Assembly (NCBI GenBank): GCA_963751835.1
Contig: CAVVWD010000023.1
Coordinates: 1 to 64,000 of the forward strand
Direction of reading: 5' to 3'
DNA: 64,000 nt
DNA from: JACVRW01 sp963751835
GTDB taxonomy: Bacteria > Actinomycetota > Thermoleophilia > Solirubrobacterales > Thermoleophilaceae
Shown: one piece after another, positions 61,684 through 64,000 of the stretch
How the letters are laid out: every line of letters begins with the position of its first letter
How positions within the stretch are numbered: position 1 is the stretch's first letter
The notes under the pieces: generated by a model
Seen by the model: the letters and a program-made list of their open reading frames with translations, nothing else
Databases searched by the model: none
Told to the model about the DNA's origin: nothing
Made by a program: the position numbers and the translations under genes

Positions 61684-62615
61684 TCGTCGTCGCCCCTCTC
61701 TTCGCCATTTCCGGCGACGAACCGATCGAACCAATCGAGGACGCGGTGGTAGGCCTCAGCCATCGCGGCGGCGTTGAAGCGGGCACTGGTCTCGTTGAAG
61801 AAGGCGTGGCCGGCCTCGGTGAACGTCACGAACTGGTGCTCGAGGCGCGCGGCCTCGACCGCCGCGCGCGCGGCGTCCCGCGTCGCATTGACGCGGTCGT
61901 CAAGCCCGGCGTAGATGCCCAGCACCGCGGTCTTGGAGCGCGCCAACTGGCCGCCCTCGGGGAACGGCCCGTAGAACGGGGCGGCCGCGGCCAGACGCCT
62001 CTCCCCCGAAGTCAGCAGCAGCCACACCATGCCGCCACCGAAGCAGAACCCGGTGGCTGCGACCCGCTTCCTCGGCACGCGGCGCTTGAGCTCAGCCACG
62101 CCCGCCTTCATGTCAGCCGCGAACCGCTCCGGCGGGATGGCGGCAAGCGCGGCGGACACCGCGGCGTCATCGGGGAAAGCGCCCGTCCCTCCCTCCTCGG
62201 AGAGCAGGTCGATGGCGAGCGCGTTGTAGCCGCTCGCCGCAAAGCGGCCCGCGACCGAGCGGATGTGATCGTTGAGGCCACGGTTCTCGTGGATCACGAG
62301 CACGCCGCCGCGCGGCCGCTCCCCCGGGGCCCAGGCCGCCATCAGCGTCCCTCGTGGCCCCGGGAACGTGATTGCCTCGCTCGCTATCGGAGCCCACTCG
62401 ATCTCCCGTGACCCGCGAGACGCGCCCGTCGGGCGCCGGGACACCTTGCGGCCACCCGACGCCTCCGCACCGCCGGCGGCGGCCAACAGCGAGCTCGCGG
62501 CCGCTCCCGTGACGCCGAGTAGCCCGAGCCGCCTGATCGCTTCGCGCCGGGTGATGATGCCGTCGGCGTGGTCCTCAGCGACCTCCTCGGCCAAGTAACG
62601 CTGCAACTCAGTCAT
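61680..62615 (-). CDS. Dienelactone hydrolase family protein, Tat-type signal
   Basis: A 311-residue alpha/beta hydrolase. The N-terminus has TRREAIRRLGLLGVTGAAASSLLAAAG, a plausible twin-arginine-like signal with one Arg pair. The DLH core follows: VLVIHENRGLNDHIRSVAGRFAASGYNALAIDLLSEEGG, the Cys nucleophile in ATGFCFGGGMVW, Asp in YAGLDDRVN and His in TEAGHAFFN. Family members hydrolyse dienelactones in aromatic catabolism, but secreted versions have other uses. Its stop overlaps a convergent open frame in CTAG. Confidence 0.9.
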   Translation of the reverse strand: MTELQRYLAEEVAEDHADGIITRREAIRRLGLLGVTGAAASSLLAAAGGAEASGGRKVSRRPTGASRGSREIEWAPIASEAITFPGPRGTLMAAWAPGERPRGGVLVIHENRGLNDHIRSVAGRFAASGYNALAIDLLSEEGGTGAFPDDAAVSAALAAIPPERFAADMKAGVAELKRRVPRKRVAATGFCFGGGMVWLLLTSGERRLAAAAPFYGPFPEGGQLARSKTAVLGIYAGLDDRVNATRDAARAAVEAARLEHQFVTFTEAGHAFFNETSARFNAAAMAEAYHRVLDWFDRFVAGNGEERGDDD

Positions 62616-62705
62616 ATCGCCCCCTCAGGGATTCGATGCAGCAGTTGTCACAAATCCTCACCGTAAGCGGCGATTCGAAACCCCTGCTCATTCCCTTTGG
62701 CGCCT

Positions 62706-63272
62706 TCAGCCTTGCTGGGCGGGCACGGCCTCCCAGGCCTGCGCCTCGAAGGCCGCGTCGACCGGGGTGTCGGCGACGTTGGCGACGAGGTTCGCCATCG
62801 TCGTGTACGCCACCTGCGTCACGACCTCGAGGACGTTCTCGGGCGAGTAGCCGGCTGCGAGGAGCACCGCAAGCTGGTCGGCCGACACGTGGCCGCCACT
62901 CGCCAGCAGCTCGGCCGTGAAGACGTGCAGCGCCTCGAGCCGCGGATCGGTCAGGCTCTCGCCGGCGCGCAGCGCCGCGATCTCATCGGGCGCAAGGCCT
63001 ACCCGCTCGGCGAAGGTCGAGTGGGCGGCCATCGAATAGGAACTCGCGTTCTCGCGGCTCACCGTCAGCCCGACGATCTCCCGCTCAGCGGGGGCCAGGT
63101 CGCTTCCGCGCAGGCTCGACTGCATCGCGACGAACCCCTGCAGGGCGGCCGGCGATCCCGCGATCGTCGCGGCGAGGTTGGGGATGAAGCCGACGTTCTT
63201 CTCGAGCCGATCGAGTGCCTCGCGCGCCGCCTCGGGTGCCGACTCCGGTGTGTGAATGGTGAAGTTGTGCAT
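62706..63272 (-). CDS. Carboxymuconolactone decarboxylase/AhpD-like protein without the CxxC
   Basis: A 188-residue protein from the ATG at 63272. The AhpD-like helical fold is clear: PAALQGFVAMQSSLRGSDLAPAEREIVGLTVSRENASSYSMAAHS and LEALHVFTAELLASGGHV. The usual redox motif CxxCxxxH reads SSYSMAAH here, with both Cys replaced by Ser, so classical peroxidase activity is unlikely. No clear neighbours point to a pathway; it follows the DLH gene's region in the opposite sense of reading only by strand order. Confidence 0.85.
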   Translation of the reverse strand: MHNFTIHTPESAPEAAREALDRLEKNVGFIPNLAATIAGSPAALQGFVAMQSSLRGSDLAPAEREIVGLTVSRENASSYSMAAHSTFAERVGLAPDEIAALRAGESLTDPRLEALHVFTAELLASGGHVSADQLAVLLAAGYSPENVLEVVTQVAYTTMANLVANVADTPVDAAFEAQAWEAVPAQQG

Positions 63273-63361
63273 GGCGGACAGGGTGCACCGCGCCGCGTGG
63301 CAACTCAATTCCCTCCGAGAGAAGTGCGGCGCGCCCGGCCGCCGCCGTACAGTCCCCGTCG

Positions 63362-64000
63362 ATGGCCACGAGCCCGGTCGGCACGCTGCTCCAGCACTGG
63401 CGCCGGCAGCGCCGGATGAGCCAACTGACGCTCTCGACCGAGGCGGGTGTCACGCCCCGGCACGTGAGCTTCGTCGAGAGCGGCCGTGCCAACCCCAGCC
63501 GCGAGATGGTGCTGACGCTCGCGCGGGCGCTCGACGTGCCGCTGCGCGAGCGCAACCAGATGCTGCTGGCCGCGGGGTACGCCCCGCTCTACCGCGAGAC
63601 CGGTCTCGACGCGGCGGAGATGTCACAGGTGAGCGCCGCGCTCGAGCAGATGCTCGCCCACCACGAGCCGTTCCCGGCCGTCGTGATGGACCGGCATTGG
63701 AACGTGATGCGGTCGAACGACGCCGCTGCTTCCATGTTCGCGTTCCTGCTCGACGGCGCCGATCCCGGCGATCCGCCGAACGTCGTGCGGCTGATGTTCC
63801 GCAGCCTGCGCCCGCACGTCGCGAACTGGGACGAGACCGGCGAGGCGCTGATCCAGCGCGTCCACCGAGAAGCCGTCGGAGGGATCCCCGATCCGGAGAC
63901 CCTGCGGCTGCTGGACGAGGTCCTCTCGCTGCCTGGCATCCCGGCGGCATGGTCGACCCCCGACTTCTCGGCCGGGACGCTGCCGCTGCTTCCCGTGGTG
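63362..64000 (+). CDS. XRE-family HTH regulator, MmyB-like C-terminal domain (3'-truncated)
   Basis: ATG at 63362; the frame stays open to the window edge (213 residues seen). The HTH is LLQHWRRQRRMSQLTLSTEAGVTPRHVSFVESGRANPSREMVLTLARAL. From residue ~105 the MmyB-type ligand-binding (PAS-like) domain begins: MLAHHEPFPAVVMDRHWNVMRSNDAAASMF, then LMFRSLRPHVANWDE. These regulators bind fatty-acid-like ligands and control neighbouring oxidoreductase genes. No ribosome site is visible before the ATG; it may be leaderless. Confidence 0.9.
   Translation, partial: MATSPVGTLLQHWRRQRRMSQLTLSTEAGVTPRHVSFVESGRANPSREMVLTLARALDVPLRERNQMLLAAGYAPLYRETGLDAAEMSQVSAALEQMLAHHEPFPAVVMDRHWNVMRSNDAAASMFAFLLDGADPGDPPNVVRLMFRSLRPHVANWDETGEALIQRVHREAVGGIPDPETLRLLDEVLSLPGIPAAWSTPDFSAGTLPLLPVV

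Overview
The window is about 70% G+C and has tightly packed genes, many joined by 4-nt ATGA/GTGA overlaps. Gene content is actinobacterial: a SARP/BTAD regulator, a PucR regulator, a SigG-type ECF factor, PspC, a dynamin-like GTPase pair, an MmyB-like XRE regulator, and a receiver-thioredoxin-reductase gene beside a cNMP-binding histidine kinase. A soil member of the Thermoleophilia (Solirubrobacterales-like) is my best guess, from gene content only. I saw no tRNA, rRNA, transposase, phage or CRISPR feature. It looks like ordinary chromosome with an accessory, envelope- and stress-oriented flavour.

Layout. 1-6.4 kb: an operon of glycosyltransferase, methyltransferase, membrane flippase-like protein, RibD-type reductase, CDP-alcohol phosphatidyltransferase, LTA-synthase-like phosphotransferase and second methyltransferase, probably making an envelope lipid or polymer. 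6.4-10.3 kb: a broken PucR regulator, small membrane stress proteins (DUF1269, HdeD, DUF1003) and a VOC protein. 10.5-13.1 kb: ABC exporter and tandem GNAT protein. 13.1-16.9 kb: MFS transporter, SDR, ECF sigma factor with a SnoaL-like tail, and an MFS relic; a 32-bp inverted repeat flanks the sigma gene. 16.9-22.4 kb: glutaredoxin-TrxR-like flavoprotein, HDAC-like deacetylase, secreted beta-helix protein, BTAD-USP fusion. 22.4-29.9 kb: two giant multidomain genes, a kinase-propeller-solute-binding protein and an M14 peptidase joined to a membrane-anchored Cys/His repeat domain. 30.1-33.4 kb: two dynamin-like GTPases. 33.5-39.3 kb: hydrolase, two unknown genes, agmatinase-type and dimethylargininase-type enzymes, small membrane proteins. 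39.3-44.3 kb: glucoamylase-like protein, GH3 glucosidase and aldo/keto reductase, a likely glucan-utilisation group. 44.3-57 kb: small membrane genes and two MMPL exporters, each divergent from a regulator (LuxR-type ATPase; histidine kinase/response regulator). 57-64 kb: cNMP-kinase/TrxR pair, ArsR-SRPBCC pair, NTF2-like protein, dienelactone hydrolase, AhpD-like protein and a truncated XRE regulator.

Two general points. First, several genes (PucR, beta-helix protein, glucoamylase-like protein, a membrane protein, and the CDP-alcohol transferase/LTA-like junction) can be repaired by single-base indels, which suggests local sequence errors or recent decay. Second, the most unusual biology is in the two giant fusions at 22.4-29.9 kb and in the Cys/His repeat domain.
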